From the NCBI RefSeq assembly GCF_003071345.1, contig NZ_QCYK01000003.1, positions 1,054,001 through 1,118,000 of the forward strand: 64,000 bases of DNA. The letters are read 5' to 3'. The notes under the pieces are model-generated. The model did not search any database and had not been told where the DNA came from. It worked only from the letters and a program-made list of their open reading frames with translations. Both the position numbers and the translations under genes were made by a program. Positions 25,405 through 34,322 of the stretch are shown here, in pieces; within the stretch, counting starts at the first letter, position 1; each line of letters begins with the position of its first letter. The stretch comes from Chitinophaga parva (lineage in GTDB: Bacteria > Bacteroidota > Bacteroidia > Chitinophagales > Chitinophagaceae).

Positions 25405-25843
25405 CACCCAAGACCGGGAATTGCGCGTTTCCCGCCTGTTCAATGCCCCGGTAGCACTGGTATGGGAAGCCTGGACGCAGCCGGAGCATATTGCCAACTG
25501 GTGGGGCCCCGATGGCTTTACCTGCACCATCACCAAAATGGATATGCGCCCCGGCGGTGACTGGCACCTGGTGCTGCACGGACCGGATGGTACGGACTAC
25601 CGCAACGAAAGCGTGTTCAGCGAGATCATCCCGCTGGAGAAGATCGTGTACCAGCATACTTCGTCGCCCATCTTCACCGCTACCATCACCTTTGAAGCGC
25701 AAGGCGAACAAACCCTGCTGCAATGGCATATGCTCTTCCAGTCGCGCGAAGAATTTATCCAGGTGGTGAAGACCTACAAGGCAGACGAAGGCCTGAAACA
25801 GAACGTTGTTAAACTGGACGCTTACCTTAAAAAAATGCAATAA
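25385..25843 (+). CDS. SRPBCC (AHSA1-like) domain protein
   Basis: 152 residues from the ATG at 25385, which overlaps the arsR coding end by 20 bases, indicating translational coupling. Motifs typical of the family: RELRVSRLFNAPVALVWEAWT at the start, PEHIANWWGPDGFTCTI, RPGGDWHLVLHGPDG, and a C-terminal long helix (REEFIQVVKTYKADEGLKQNVVKLDAYLKK split). These proteins bind hydrophobic ligands in a helix-grip fold. ArsR-SRPBCC pairs are common in many phyla but their ligand is usually unknown. Confidence 0.9.
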   Translation: MESQKSSTQDRELRVSRLFNAPVALVWEAWTQPEHIANWWGPDGFTCTITKMDMRPGGDWHLVLHGPDGTDYRNESVFSEIIPLEKIVYQHTSSPIFTATITFEAQGEQTLLQWHMLFQSREEFIQVVKTYKADEGLKQNVVKLDAYLKKMQ

Positions 25844-25844
25844 T

Positions 25845-26618
25845 ATGGCCACTCCTTCCGCCAGCGGCCATGCGCCCGTGAATGGCATACAAATGTATTA
25901 CGAGATCTACGGCGATGGCGGCACCCCGCTCCTGCTCCTGCATGGCGGCGGCTCTACCATCCAGAGCAGTTTTGCGCACTTCATCCCGCACTTACAGGGT
26001 ACGGTGATCGCCGTGGAACTACAGGCCCATGGCCGTACTACTGACCGGGATGCACCGGAATCCTTTACACAGGATGCGGATGATGTGGCGGCTTTCATCC
26101 AATACCTGCAACTGGGCGCCGTACATGTACTGGGTTTCAGCAATGGCGGCAGCACCGCGCTGCAACTGGCCATCCGCCACCCGGAAAAAGTAAAGCGGGT
26201 GATCTCCATTGCCGGCGCTACCAAAAGGGCGGCTTTCCCCCACGGCTTTTTTGAGGGCATGGCGCAGGCTACCCTGGCTCATATGCCGGAGCCGCTGCAA
26301 AAGGCCTTCCTGGCGGTAACGCCCAGCCAGCAAGGGCTACAGGCTATGTTTGAAAAAGACCGGGACCGCATGCTGCACTTTGAAGACTGGCCGGATACCC
26401 TGCTGCAGAGTATACAGATGCCGGTATTGCTGCTGGTAGGTGATAAGGATGTAGTGTCCGTAGCGCACACCCAGGAAATAGCGCAAACCATTCCCCATGG
26501 ACAACTTGCGGTACTGCCGGGCGGCCATGGCGTAATGATCGGTGAGATGGAGGCACCGGGCACGCAGCATCCCTGGCCGGCCATCACAGCGGCCATCGTG
26601 CATACTTTCCTGCAGTAA
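25845..26618 (+). CDS. Alpha/beta hydrolase
   Basis: 257 residues from the ATG at 25845, one base after the stop of the SRPBCC gene. LLLLHGGGSTI carries the oxyanion HGGG. The nucleophile elbow is GFSNG with Ser99. LLVGDKD supplies the acid (Asp200 or Asp202) and PGGHGVM the His (His228). No signal peptide, so cytoplasmic. The substrate is unknown; esterase, lactonase or haloperoxidase-like activity are all possible. It is third in the ArsR-controlled operon, followed by a terminator at 26623. Confidence 0.88.
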   Translation: MATPSASGHAPVNGIQMYYEIYGDGGTPLLLLHGGGSTIQSSFAHFIPHLQGTVIAVELQAHGRTTDRDAPESFTQDADDVAAFIQYLQLGAVHVLGFSNGGSTALQLAIRHPEKVKRVISIAGATKRAAFPHGFFEGMAQATLAHMPEPLQKAFLAVTPSQQGLQAMFEKDRDRMLHFEDWPDTLLQSIQMPVLLLVGDKDVVSVAHTQEIAQTIPHGQLAVLPGGHGVMIGEMEAPGTQHPWPAITAAIVHTFLQ

Positions 26619-26622
26619 GGAT

Positions 26623-26648
26623 GGGCGCTTATGGGCGCCCGCCTTTTT
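26623..26648 (+). terminator. Terminator of the arsR operon
   Basis: GGGCGC (26623-26628) and GCGCCC (26635-26640) form a 6-bp GC stem with a six-base loop, followed by GCCTTTTT. It lies 5 bases after the hydrolase stop. Confidence 0.7.
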
Positions 26649-26904
26649 ACCAGGCAGGGCGCAGGTGGGCTCCGCAAGCTCATCCATGAAAAATAGATCC
26701 AACGGATCTGCCATTGCAAAAATTGCCACCTGGAACAGCGAAAAATACACGCCGTCATGGCATACCTTTGCCTGATGGAAAACTACAAACCCATTGTCCG
26801 TGAATGACCAGCCACTGCCCGGATCCTCCGCCGTGTAGCAACCTACGCTTCATATTTACCACAGAATCCCTTTATAGCTTGAGTGCCGCACCACCTACAA
26901 CTGC

Positions 26905-27657
26905 ATGAATAAGCTGACTTTATCCCTGCTGGCCCTGCTTGCACCCGGCATTGGTTTACACGCACAAACTACGGATAGCACCACTACGCCAACCGCCTTC
27001 CAGAAGATAGCACCTACCCTCTGGGTATTGCCCGCAGCCGCCATTACTTATGGGGCCGTTTCCCTGCATAGCGACGGGCTGGAAGACCTGAACGAACATG
27101 TGAAATGGGAAGTATCACAGGAGCATCCCCACAATAAACTGCACATTGATAATTACCTGCAATGGTCACCGGCGGTGGCCGTGTATGCGCTGAATGCTTT
27201 TGGGGTAAAAGGAAAACACGATTTTGTGGACCGCAGCCTCATTTATGGGATGTCTACCGTGATCATGGCCAGTACGGTGTTTGCCACTAAAGACCTTACC
27301 CACGAGTGGCGCCCTGACCACTCTGACCAGTACTCCTTCCCTTCCGGGCACACGGCTACGGCCTTTGCTGCCGCTGAGTTTATGCGCAAGGAATACGCGG
27401 ACCAGTCTATCTGGTACGGCGTGGCCGGGTATGCCGCGGCTACGGCCACGGGTTACCTGCGCCTGTACAACAATAAACACTGGTTAAGTGATGTAGTGGC
27501 GGGGGCCGGCGTAGGTATTCTTTCTACCGACCTTGCCTACTGGCTGTACCCGAAAGTAAAGCGGTTGATAGGCGAAAAGCCGCAACTGGCGCGCAGCATG
27601 GCGCTACCTTACTATAATAATGGCAGCGTGGGGCTCAGCTTCGTGCATCAGCTCTAG
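26905..27657 (+). CDS. PAP2-family phosphatase, exported
   Basis: 250 residues. The signal peptide is MNKLTLSLLALLAPGIGLHAQ. The three PAP2 motifs are complete: K129-x6-RP (KDLTHEWRP, 129-137), PSGH (146-149) and R186-x5-H192-x3-D196 (RLYNNKHWLSD). Family members remove phosphate from phosphatidic acid, undecaprenyl pyrophosphate or other lipid phosphates on the outer side of the membrane. Only the motif-bearing helices are present, and the protein ends in YYNNGSVGLSFVHQL, a strand-like tail. The preceding 286-base gap holds only the arsR-operon terminator. The stop overlaps the convergent HD-domain gene by four bases (CTAG). Confidence 0.92.
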   Translation: MNKLTLSLLALLAPGIGLHAQTTDSTTTPTAFQKIAPTLWVLPAAAITYGAVSLHSDGLEDLNEHVKWEVSQEHPHNKLHIDNYLQWSPAVAVYALNAFGVKGKHDFVDRSLIYGMSTVIMASTVFATKDLTHEWRPDHSDQYSFPSGHTATAFAAAEFMRKEYADQSIWYGVAGYAAATATGYLRLYNNKHWLSDVVAGAGVGILSTDLAYWLYPKVKRLIGEKPQLARSMALPYYNNGSVGLSFVHQL

Positions 27658-28232
27658 GGCATTAGCGTGCGCATGTGCGCCTGTTTCACAGGCGCTAATC
27701 TTTCCTGCGCGTAGGTAGTGAAGTAATGGTGGCTTTGCAGGAAGGCATAGGTTTTTTCTTTCCAGTGTTCAATGGGCTTGCCAAAACGCGCTTCCATTTC
27801 AGCTTTCACCAGCGGGTCCATTTTCCAGAATTCATCGCTGCCCAGGTGGTAGGTATCTGCATCGCAAATGATCTGTTGCAATAGGGTTTGTGGCTCGGCG
27901 GGCAATTTGGTGGCCATGATGCAACCGGCTATGATCTCTATGTTAGCCGCGGGAATGGGATGCTCCGCAAAATAGGCCCGCATGAGGCGCACACTCTCCT
28001 GTTCGTGCGTGGCAAGATCTGCAAACAGGTGGCCGGTATCATGAAACCAGGCGGCTGCCAGCAGCATAAAATTATCGGTATCACTCAGCTTGTAAAATGC
28101 GCCTATTTCAATGGCATGCAACACTACGTCTGTAGTGTGGGCGGCGTTGTGGTAAAGCAGGAAAGGCCGGTTATTAGCGGCAAACAAATCGCAGACATAC
28201 GTTCCTATATCATAAAGAGAAGCATCCGTCAT
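27654..28232 (-). CDS. HD-domain metal-dependent phosphohydrolase
   Basis: 192 residues if started at the ATG at 28232, chosen because AGG lies 7 bases upstream; an ATG two codons earlier is possible. The HD signature is split as PFLLYHNAAHTTDVVLHA (first His) and LLAAAWFHDTGHLFADL (His-Asp pair), with a later Asp in IICDADTYHLGSD. The layout resembles cytosolic HD hydrolases acting on nucleotides or similar phosphate esters. The substrate is unknown. It is the last gene of a minus-strand series after HxlR, SDR and cupin genes, though 69 bases separate it from the cupin gene. Confidence 0.88.
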   Translation of the reverse strand: MTDASLYDIGTYVCDLFAANNRPFLLYHNAAHTTDVVLHAIEIGAFYKLSDTDNFMLLAAAWFHDTGHLFADLATHEQESVRLMRAYFAEHPIPAANIEIIAGCIMATKLPAEPQTLLQQIICDADTYHLGSDEFWKMDPLVKAEMEARFGKPIEHWKEKTYAFLQSHHYFTTYAQERLAPVKQAHMRTLMP

Positions 28233-28301
28233 TAGCATGCCTAAAACTAGCAGCGGATTTTGACGCAATTCTGTAGCGTAAAATTCCAGGCAACCCATTC
28301 C

Positions 28302-28670
28302 TTAATCCTCCAGGAAGTGAGGATCAGTACCCGCGGCGAAAGTAACATACACGCGCTTCCAGGGAGCATCGCCCACCAGTTGCCATTGATGGCCTTTGCC
28401 ACTGGTATCGGTAGCCACCAGCACATCGCCGGGGCGCAGGGTGAATTGGTCACCGGTGCTGGTCACAAATTCCAGCACACCATCCAGGGTAAGCACGTAC
28501 TGGGTGGTGGGCGCATTATGCCATTCAAAAGCACCGTGGGCAGGTGTTTCACGGAAATAGATCTTATCAGCGTTGATAAAAATATCGGTCTGGATCCGGC
28601 CGGTCTTTACATGGGAATGTCCATCAGCGTCGGCATAAAGCAGGTAGGCTTTGATCATCTGTTGTAGCAT
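28302..28670 (-). CDS. Cupin-domain protein
   Basis: 122 residues, starting MLQQMIKAYLLYADADGHSHV (Met1 or Met5). A small cupin barrel: GHSHVKTGRI, FEWHNAPTTQYVLTLDGVLEFVTSTGDQF (metal-site region, with only part of the usual His set) and LRPGDVLVATDTSGKGHQW, typical cupin motif 2. Such proteins act as isomerases, dioxygenases or ligand-binding modules; no function can be chosen. It lies 20 bases after the SDR gene on the same strand, so the two are likely co-expressed. Confidence 0.8.
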   Translation of the reverse strand: MLQQMIKAYLLYADADGHSHVKTGRIQTDIFINADKIYFRETPAHGAFEWHNAPTTQYVLTLDGVLEFVTSTGDQFTLRPGDVLVATDTSGKGHQWQLVGDAPWKRVYVTFAAGTDPHFLED

Positions 28671-28690
28671 TTTTTACGACTGAGAAAATA

Positions 28691-29416
28691 TTAAGGCAGG
28701 CGGGCCACCAGTTGCTCGGGCATCCATTTCAGCGCAGTGTAGATCAGCTTCCATTTAAAGCCGGGCACAATGGTGAACCGGTGTGCAGGCCGCACTACGG
28801 CGCGGGCAATAAAAGCAGGTTCCAGCATCAGGCTTTCCGGGAGGCCCAGTCCCGCGGTCATTTTACTGCGGATGTAGCCCGCCACGATCACATTTACGGT
28901 AACCTTTCGGGAAAACAGGTACTGGCGCAGGCCGGCCAGGTATTGTGTAAAAGCAGCCTTGGTGCTGCCGTAAATAAAATTGCTCCTGCGGCCCCTCACC
29001 CCGGAAAGGGAGGAAAGCCCCACAATGCGCTCCAGCCTTGTATTCTGTGTATCCATGGCCACGATGTTGAGGATGGATACGGCACCTGCATAGTGCACCT
29101 GCATCATTTGCAGGGCACCGGCAAAATCACGCAGGGCGGCTTCGTTGTGCTGCAGGAAACCCGCCGCGTACACCACGACGTGGGGCTTTTCCGGCAGGGC
29201 CGCATAAAAGGCGGCATGGCTGTTAAAATCTGTTGCGTCAAAATACAGCACGTCCACCCATTCCTTTTGCATCACCTTTGCCGCTACAAAATCGTGCAGG
29301 GCATCCGTACTGCGGGAGGCTGCCAGTACCCGGTACCCCAGCGCATTGTACTGGAGGATGGCGGCTTTGGCCACATCGGAATTTGCACCCAGCAGGAGTA
29401 CCGTTTTTGTTTGCAT
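28691..29416 (-). CDS. Short-chain dehydrogenase/reductase
   Basis: 241 residues from the ATG at 29416 (MQTKTVLLLGANSDVAKAAIL); the frame stays open upstream into the HxlR gene region but homology starts here. The nucleotide-binding loop GANSDVA, the DATDF acidic motif, YAAGF (NAG-like), the catalytic Ser in LSSLSG and Y-G-S-T-K are present. The atypical GxNSDxA loop resembles decaprenylphosphoryl-ribose-epimerase-type reductases, but the substrate is not certain. It is 25 bases downstream of the hxlR-like gene. Confidence 0.88.
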   Translation of the reverse strand: MQTKTVLLLGANSDVAKAAILQYNALGYRVLAASRSTDALHDFVAAKVMQKEWVDVLYFDATDFNSHAAFYAALPEKPHVVVYAAGFLQHNEAALRDFAGALQMMQVHYAGAVSILNIVAMDTQNTRLERIVGLSSLSGVRGRRSNFIYGSTKAAFTQYLAGLRQYLFSRKVTVNVIVAGYIRSKMTAGLGLPESLMLEPAFIARAVVRPAHRFTIVPGFKWKLIYTALKWMPEQLVARLP

Positions 29417-29441
29417 AGGCACCAAAGATAAGGCTGCGGCT

Positions 29442-29813
29442 TTACTGTTCCAGTATTTTCTTGCGATGGGTAATGCCCCATTCCGCCAGGGCGCCAATGA
29501 GGCCATGGAGGCTGCATCCGTGCGGGGTGATCGCATACTCCACGGTAAGCGGGAAAGTGGATATCTCCGTGCGGGTAACGAGCCGGTGGGCCTCCATATC
29601 CCTCAGCTCCTTGGCCAGCACCTTGTCCGTAATGCCCACTTCTTTCACAATCTCTTTAAAACGTTTGGGCCCAAATGTAAGGGACACGATGATGGGCAAT
29701 TTCCACCGGCCATGGAGTACTTCCAGGGCATCTTTCACGGGCAGCATAAGGCCTGTGCAGCGCTCCTGTGCATGTGGATCGGTTTTAAGCTGGTCGAGGT
29801 CTGTTTTAAGCAT
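29442..29813 (-). CDS. HxlR-family winged-helix regulator
   Basis: 123 residues. The HxlR pattern is clear: PVKDALEVLHGRWKLPIIVSLTFGPKRFKEI, EVGITDKVLAKELRDMEAHRLVTR, and PLTVEYAITPHGCSLHGLIGALAEWG. Family members sense redox or electrophile stress, often by a Cys near the N-terminus (here Cys19 in QERCTG), and commonly control an adjacent flavoprotein. That fits the divergent azoreductase-like gene at 29949. Two inverted repeats sit between them. Confidence 0.92.
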   Translation of the reverse strand: MLKTDLDQLKTDPHAQERCTGLMLPVKDALEVLHGRWKLPIIVSLTFGPKRFKEIVKEVGITDKVLAKELRDMEAHRLVTRTEISTFPLTVEYAITPHGCSLHGLIGALAEWGITHRKKILEQ

Positions 29814-29839
29814 GGGCAGTTATCTTTTTTTAATGGCAG

Positions 29840-29877
29840 TATCCCAAAGGATAGCACCAACGGTATCACGAAGGATA
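29840..29877. promoter_or_regulatory. Paired inverted repeats between hxlR-like and azoreductase genes
   Basis: TATCC-N4-GGATA (29840-29853) and TATCA-N4-GGATA (29864-29877) lie 24 bases apart in the divergent gap. They are good candidates for HxlR dimer sites controlling both genes. Confidence 0.65.
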
Positions 29878-29923
29878 GTGCTTTCCGGCTGGAAAGCGCC
29901 GTGGTAGCGGGATCAAAGATAAA

Positions 29924-29931
29924 TAGCTTTG
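29924..29931 (+). promoter_or_regulatory. -7 promoter element of the azoreductase-like gene
   Basis: TAGCTTTG is an exact TAnnTTTG match 17 bases before the ATG at 29949. No clear TTTG is found at -33, as expected for a promoter needing an activator or being weak. Confidence 0.45.
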
Positions 29932-29948
29932 TGCGAAAATTTTGTACC

Positions 29949-30545
29949 ATGAAGATATTACATCTCGTATCCAGCTCCCGCGGCGCACAATCTTTCAGCC
30001 ATAAACTGGGCAATGCCATCGTGGAAAAACTGCAGGCAGCGCATGCCGGCGCGGAAGTGATCACCCATAACCTGGTGACCTCTCAATTTCCCCACATGGA
30101 GGAAGTGCATATTACCTCTTTCTTTACACCGGCGGAAGAGCGCTCCGCAGCCCTCCTGGAAGCGGTGAAACATTCAGAAGCTGCTGTAGCAGAACTTAAA
30201 AGCGCAGACGCCATCGTGATCGATGTGCCCATGTACAACTTCACCATTCCATCCACCCTGAAAGCGTGGATAGATCACATTTGCCGTGCAGGCCAAACCT
30301 TCAGCTACACGGCGGATGGTCCTGTAGGCCTGGTTACCGGTAAAAAAGTATACCTGGCCATCTCCTCCGGCGGTGTATATTCTGACGGGCCCATGAAAGG
30401 CTTTGACTTTACAGAACCTTACCTGCGTGCCGTACTGGGTTTCCTGGGCATGACGGATGTTACTACTTACCGCGTGGAAGGTGTGAGCATGCCGGGTGGC
30501 GCGGAAACCGCATTGCCGAAAGCAGTGGCCGCAATCGCTATTTAA
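29949..30545 (+). CDS. azoR: FMN-dependent NADH:azoreductase/quinone reductase (AzoR-like)
   Basis: 198 residues with a flavodoxin-like fold: MKILHLVSSSRGAQSFSHKLG (phosphate loop), DAIVIDVPMYNFTIPSTLKAWIDHICRAGQTFSY (conserved FMN-binding block) and VYLAISSGGVYSDGP (second flavin loop). AzoR enzymes reduce quinones and azo compounds with NAD(P)H and protect against electrophiles. The divergent HxlR regulator supports inducible expression. Followed by a strong bidirectional terminator at 30571. Confidence 0.9.
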   Translation: MKILHLVSSSRGAQSFSHKLGNAIVEKLQAAHAGAEVITHNLVTSQFPHMEEVHITSFFTPAEERSAALLEAVKHSEAAVAELKSADAIVIDVPMYNFTIPSTLKAWIDHICRAGQTFSYTADGPVGLVTGKKVYLAISSGGVYSDGPMKGFDFTEPYLRAVLGFLGMTDVTTYRVEGVSMPGGAETALPKAVAAIAI

Positions 30546-30570
30546 CAGCCGCCAAAGAACAAACTAAGCA

Positions 30571-30603
30571 AAAGGGAAGACCGCAGCACGCGGTCTTCCC
30601 TTT
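30571..30603. terminator. Bidirectional terminator after azoR
   Basis: AAAGGGAAGACCGC (30571-30584) pairs with GCGGTCTTCCCTTT (30590-30603) over a five-base loop, followed by TATTTTA. It separates azoR (stop 30545) from the convergent PepSY gene (stop 30634). Confidence 0.9.
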
Positions 30604-30633
30604 TATTTTATCACCGCACTGTTATAGCGCTGT

Positions 30634-31866
30634 TCAAACCACCTGCGCCATGACAGGGCGCTTTACCGGCATTGTTTTTTTACTTCGCTTGCCCCACCAT
30701 ACCAGGAAGCCGGTAATGGGCAGGCTGGCGCATACGAGGCTGATGAGAAAAGCAATGATCTTGCCCGTAATGCCCCCAATGGCGCCTACATGGACGTCAA
30801 AATTCATGCGGATGAGCATTTCCGCGGCAGTGGCATCTTCATATGGTTTGTTGAAAGGGCTTTTGCCTTTCAGCTCCTGCAGCGTGTAGCGGTCATAGAA
30901 GCGGGTGTAGTTTTTATAGTACGTGCCATCTCCCGGGTTATAGGAAATAGAAATGGCGTCGCCTTTTTTCTGCGCAAACTGAATGGACAGGCTGCCTTCA
31001 TTTTTATAACCCCGGTTCAGGGCCGCCCAGAGGCTATCCTCCGCGGAAAACAACAGGGCCTGTGCAGGAATATGGGTACTGTCGGAAAACCTGCGTGCAC
31101 GCAGGTCTGGCAGGGTTTTACCGCCGGAGGCCGTCCAGTAAATGGCTTTGGGTACCCATTTAAAACCGAAGTAAATACCTGTGATGCCGAGAATAAGCCC
31201 ACCCAGCAGCGCGTAAAAGCCCAGTACATTGTGCAGGTCATAGTTCACTCTTTTAAAGGACGCTTTCCACCTGATCTTAAAACTCTTGTCCACGTTTGCC
31301 TTCTTCAAATTCTTAGGCCACCACATTACCAGGCCGGTGATGAGCAGGATAATAAAGATGCCAATGCTCCAGCATACAATGGGCTGGCCAGTTTCGCGGG
31401 GCAGCCACAGGTTGTAATGGCCCGCTAAAATGAAGCGGAAGAAATCCTTTTCCAGCGCTTTTACTTTTAAGATCTCACCGGTGTAGGGGCTCATGTACAC
31501 CATCATGTAACCGGTCTTTTTATCGCGGTAGGTAGCAATGGCGGCTTTGCCCTTCCCGGGATATTGCACACCGGTAATGGTTTTGCCGGGCTTGCCTGCC
31601 TGGTCGCCAAACTGGTGCCGCGCGGCTATTTGCTGCAAGGCTGATGGCGGCAGGTAAGCCCGTTCCTCTGTTTTTACAAACTGGTAAGGCTGGGCCCATT
31701 CACTGATCTCTTTCTGGAATGCCCAGATGCAACCGGTGATGCTCACAATGAAAACAATGACGCCGGAAATGAGCCCCAGCCACAGGTGCAGCCAGTCGTT
31801 TGCGCGGCGCAGCAGGGACTTGCCTTTTGCCTTCCTGGCGGCAATAGTAGTGGTGTGCAATGCCAT
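30634..31866 (-). CDS. PepSY-associated transmembrane protein (siderophore/ferric reductase-like)
   Basis: 410 residues in the inner membrane. It has four membrane segments (about 29-52 LWLGLISGVIVFIVSITGCIWAF, 165-188, 210-235 and 375-395) and a large periplasmic part between helices. The typical PepSY-TM motifs are present: HLWLGLISG near the N-terminus, ITGCIWAFQKEI, VYMSPYTGEIL, LAGHYNLWLP and a closing NFDVHVGAIGGITGKIIAFL. His residues in the helices suggest haem binding. Such proteins are encoded next to siderophore receptors and are thought to reduce ferric siderophores; here it follows the receptor gene by 8 bases. Confidence 0.88.
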   Translation of the reverse strand: MALHTTTIAARKAKGKSLLRRANDWLHLWLGLISGVIVFIVSITGCIWAFQKEISEWAQPYQFVKTEERAYLPPSALQQIAARHQFGDQAGKPGKTITGVQYPGKGKAAIATYRDKKTGYMMVYMSPYTGEILKVKALEKDFFRFILAGHYNLWLPRETGQPIVCWSIGIFIILLITGLVMWWPKNLKKANVDKSFKIRWKASFKRVNYDLHNVLGFYALLGGLILGITGIYFGFKWVPKAIYWTASGGKTLPDLRARRFSDSTHIPAQALLFSAEDSLWAALNRGYKNEGSLSIQFAQKKGDAISISYNPGDGTYYKNYTRFYDRYTLQELKGKSPFNKPYEDATAAEMLIRMNFDVHVGAIGGITGKIIAFLISLVCASLPITGFLVWWGKRSKKTMPVKRPVMAQVV

Positions 31867-31874
31867 AAGCTGGT

Positions 31875-34322
31875 TTAGAAATTATACATCACGGTCATCC
31901 GCAAATTGCGGCGCGGCTCTACGATGTAGCTGTAGAAAGAAGCAGTGGATTTGGGATTGGTATCCAGGGACGCTGCGGTGAGCAGGCGCTGGTGGTTCAG
32001 CAGGTTATTCACCAGCAGGTTTATACCAAATTTATTGCGTTGGTAAGAGATGCCACCATCTGCGCGGAAGTAGTCCGGCATGTTAGGCGTGGTGGTAGTG
32101 CCGGTATAACGGCGGCCCTGGTATTGCACCCCTCCATTCAGCCCAAGCCCATGCAGCGCGCCCTTTTGGAAGCGGTAACTGAGCCAGCCGTTGGCAATAT
32201 GATTGGCTGTGCCGGCGGTTACATTGCCCACGATCTTGGTGGGCTGGCCGGGCGATTCTTTCGTGATCTTGGAATCTGTATACGCATAGTTAGCCACCAG
32301 GTTCAGGCCTTTCACGATCTCGCCATTGATATCCAGTTCCACGCCCTTGCTTTGAGTGGCACCCAGCTGCACCTGGTAGGTGGTAGTTCCATTCACGTGG
32401 GTGGGATCGGTATCCGGTGTCAATGCATTTACGCGGTTAATGCGGTATACGCTGGCGCTGGTGGTCCAGGAACCCTTGAACCAGTCCCGCTTTACACCTG
32501 CTTCCAGGTCATTACCTTTCACTGGTTTGAACGCATTGCCAAAGAAGTCGGTGCCGGATTGGGGCACAAAGGACTGATCATACAGGGCGTATACAGCGGT
32601 CTCCTGGTTGATAGCGTAACTCAGCCCAACACGGGGCGACCATACCTGGTCCTGTATATCAGCAGTCTTTGTTTTACCCACTGTTTCCGCATAGGTAAAG
32701 CGCAGTCCCAGTGACAGGCGCAGTTTGTCTTCAAAGAAGGCCAGTTCATCCTGTGCGTAGGCTGAGCCATACTCTGTTACAGTAGCGTAGGCGGTAGCTC
32801 CTGCACGGGTGCGGATATCTACGGAGCGGTCTATCCGCGGAACGGAATCCATGGGCAATCCGTAAACGGGATTATAGATATTGAACACGCGGCCACCGGC
32901 AAAATTGAGGCTGGAGGTGAGCTGCCGGAAATCGCCCCAGAACTTTTTGTTGCCAAAGTCGGCCCCAAACAGGATACGGTGACGGATGGCACCGGTCCTT
33001 TCTTCTCCGCTCACCGAGAATTGTGCAAAGCGGTTTTCGCCTGCTTCATCCCCAATGCTGTAAGCGCGCTGCATGTTGCCGGCAGAGTCCAGGCTGGAAG
33101 GCCAGATGCTGCCGGACCGCATGCCAAAATTAAAATAGGCCACCTGTGCATGCGCCTTCCAGCGGTCACTGAACTGGTGGTCCAGGTATACATACACGCT
33201 GTGGTCGCGGATCTTGCCGGCAGGCACAGAAGGGTCGCCGTAAAAGAAGCTGTTGTTCACATCCGGGTCTGCCAGGCCTTTTTTGGAGAAAGAATAGTTG
33301 CCGTTTGCCAGGTATTTAATGGCCTGGTAGGTGTATTCAAATGTTACGGAGGTCTTGTCGTCTATCAGGTATTTCAATACCGGGTCTATCATCACACGGT
33401 TATTGAAATTGTACTTGGTAAAGTAATCCTTTTGCTGGGCAGCAGCGTTGAGACGGTACAGCAGGCGCCCGTCTTTGCTCAGTTTCCCGTCCAGGTCCAC
33501 CGTGCCGCGGTAAGTACTGAAGCTGCCCATGCTCATGCTCACGGCCTGGCGGTTTACGCCGGTAGGCTTTTTGGTCACCACGTTATAGAAGCCACCCGGT
33601 TCACCGGCGGCCAGCATAAAACCCGCGGGGCCTTTTACAAATTCAATGTTTTCTATCATCGCAGCATCTTCCGCGGTAGGGCCCCAGCTGGCTTCAATAT
33701 TCATCCCGTTGCGGAATGCCGGGATCTTGGAGCCGCGCATGCGGATATTTGCATACTGGTTGTCCCAGTGCCCCTGGCGGGTTACCCCACTTACGTTGCG
33801 GGTCATGCCGTCCACCACATCAAACACCTGCTGGTCTGCCAGGGTTTGTTTGCTGATCACCTGGATGTTCTGCGGCAGGTCTTTGATGGCCGTTTGCAGG
33901 CGCAGGGTGTTAGACACGCGATCCACTTTGTAGCGGGCGCCGGAGCGCACCACTACTTCGCCCAGTTGTGCATCAGACACTTCCAGCTGGAACGTGATGT
34001 TGGACTGCCTGGCATTGTCTGCCAGCTGCACGTTGCGGATCATGGGTTTGTGCCCCATCAGGTATACCTCCACCTGGTAAGCGCCGCCGGGCAGGTTTTT
34101 GAACATGTAAAAACCGTTATCGTTGGTCTCCGTTACTTTATCCGTGCCCGTAAGCCGCACCAGCACACCAGCTGCGGGCGCATTATCGGTGGTGATCACC
34201 TGTCCGGAAATAATACCTTTTATTGTATTCACCTGTGCAAAACCAGGCAATAGCATCAGCAGGAGCAATAGTGTGCCCAGCACGGAGGGCAACACGCCGT
34301 GTCTTTTGTTAACAGCATTCAT
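31875..34322 (-). CDS. Siderophore-type TonB-dependent receptor
   Basis: 815 residues from the ATG at 34322 (MNAVNKRHGVLPSVLGTLLLLLMLLPGFAQ, signal peptide). An N-terminal carboxypeptidase-regulatory-like domain lies at about 35-120. The plug carries siderophore-receptor motifs: LPQNIQVISKQTLADQQVFDV, MTRNVSGVTRQGHWDNQYANIRMRG and VKGPAGFMLAAGEPGGFYNVVTKKP. The barrel ends EPRRNLRMTVMYNF, the terminal Phe. These features resemble the FhuA/FoxA-like ferric-siderophore class rather than SusC. Together with the PepSY-TM protein it forms an iron-uptake unit; the siderophore is unknown and no clear Fur box was recognised. Confidence 0.92.
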   Translation of the reverse strand: MNAVNKRHGVLPSVLGTLLLLLMLLPGFAQVNTIKGIISGQVITTDNAPAAGVLVRLTGTDKVTETNDNGFYMFKNLPGGAYQVEVYLMGHKPMIRNVQLADNARQSNITFQLEVSDAQLGEVVVRSGARYKVDRVSNTLRLQTAIKDLPQNIQVISKQTLADQQVFDVVDGMTRNVSGVTRQGHWDNQYANIRMRGSKIPAFRNGMNIEASWGPTAEDAAMIENIEFVKGPAGFMLAAGEPGGFYNVVTKKPTGVNRQAVSMSMGSFSTYRGTVDLDGKLSKDGRLLYRLNAAAQQKDYFTKYNFNNRVMIDPVLKYLIDDKTSVTFEYTYQAIKYLANGNYSFSKKGLADPDVNNSFFYGDPSVPAGKIRDHSVYVYLDHQFSDRWKAHAQVAYFNFGMRSGSIWPSSLDSAGNMQRAYSIGDEAGENRFAQFSVSGEERTGAIRHRILFGADFGNKKFWGDFRQLTSSLNFAGGRVFNIYNPVYGLPMDSVPRIDRSVDIRTRAGATAYATVTEYGSAYAQDELAFFEDKLRLSLGLRFTYAETVGKTKTADIQDQVWSPRVGLSYAINQETAVYALYDQSFVPQSGTDFFGNAFKPVKGNDLEAGVKRDWFKGSWTTSASVYRINRVNALTPDTDPTHVNGTTTYQVQLGATQSKGVELDINGEIVKGLNLVANYAYTDSKITKESPGQPTKIVGNVTAGTANHIANGWLSYRFQKGALHGLGLNGGVQYQGRRYTGTTTTPNMPDYFRADGGISYQRNKFGINLLVNNLLNHQRLLTAASLDTNPKSTASFYSYIVEPRRNLRMTVMYNF

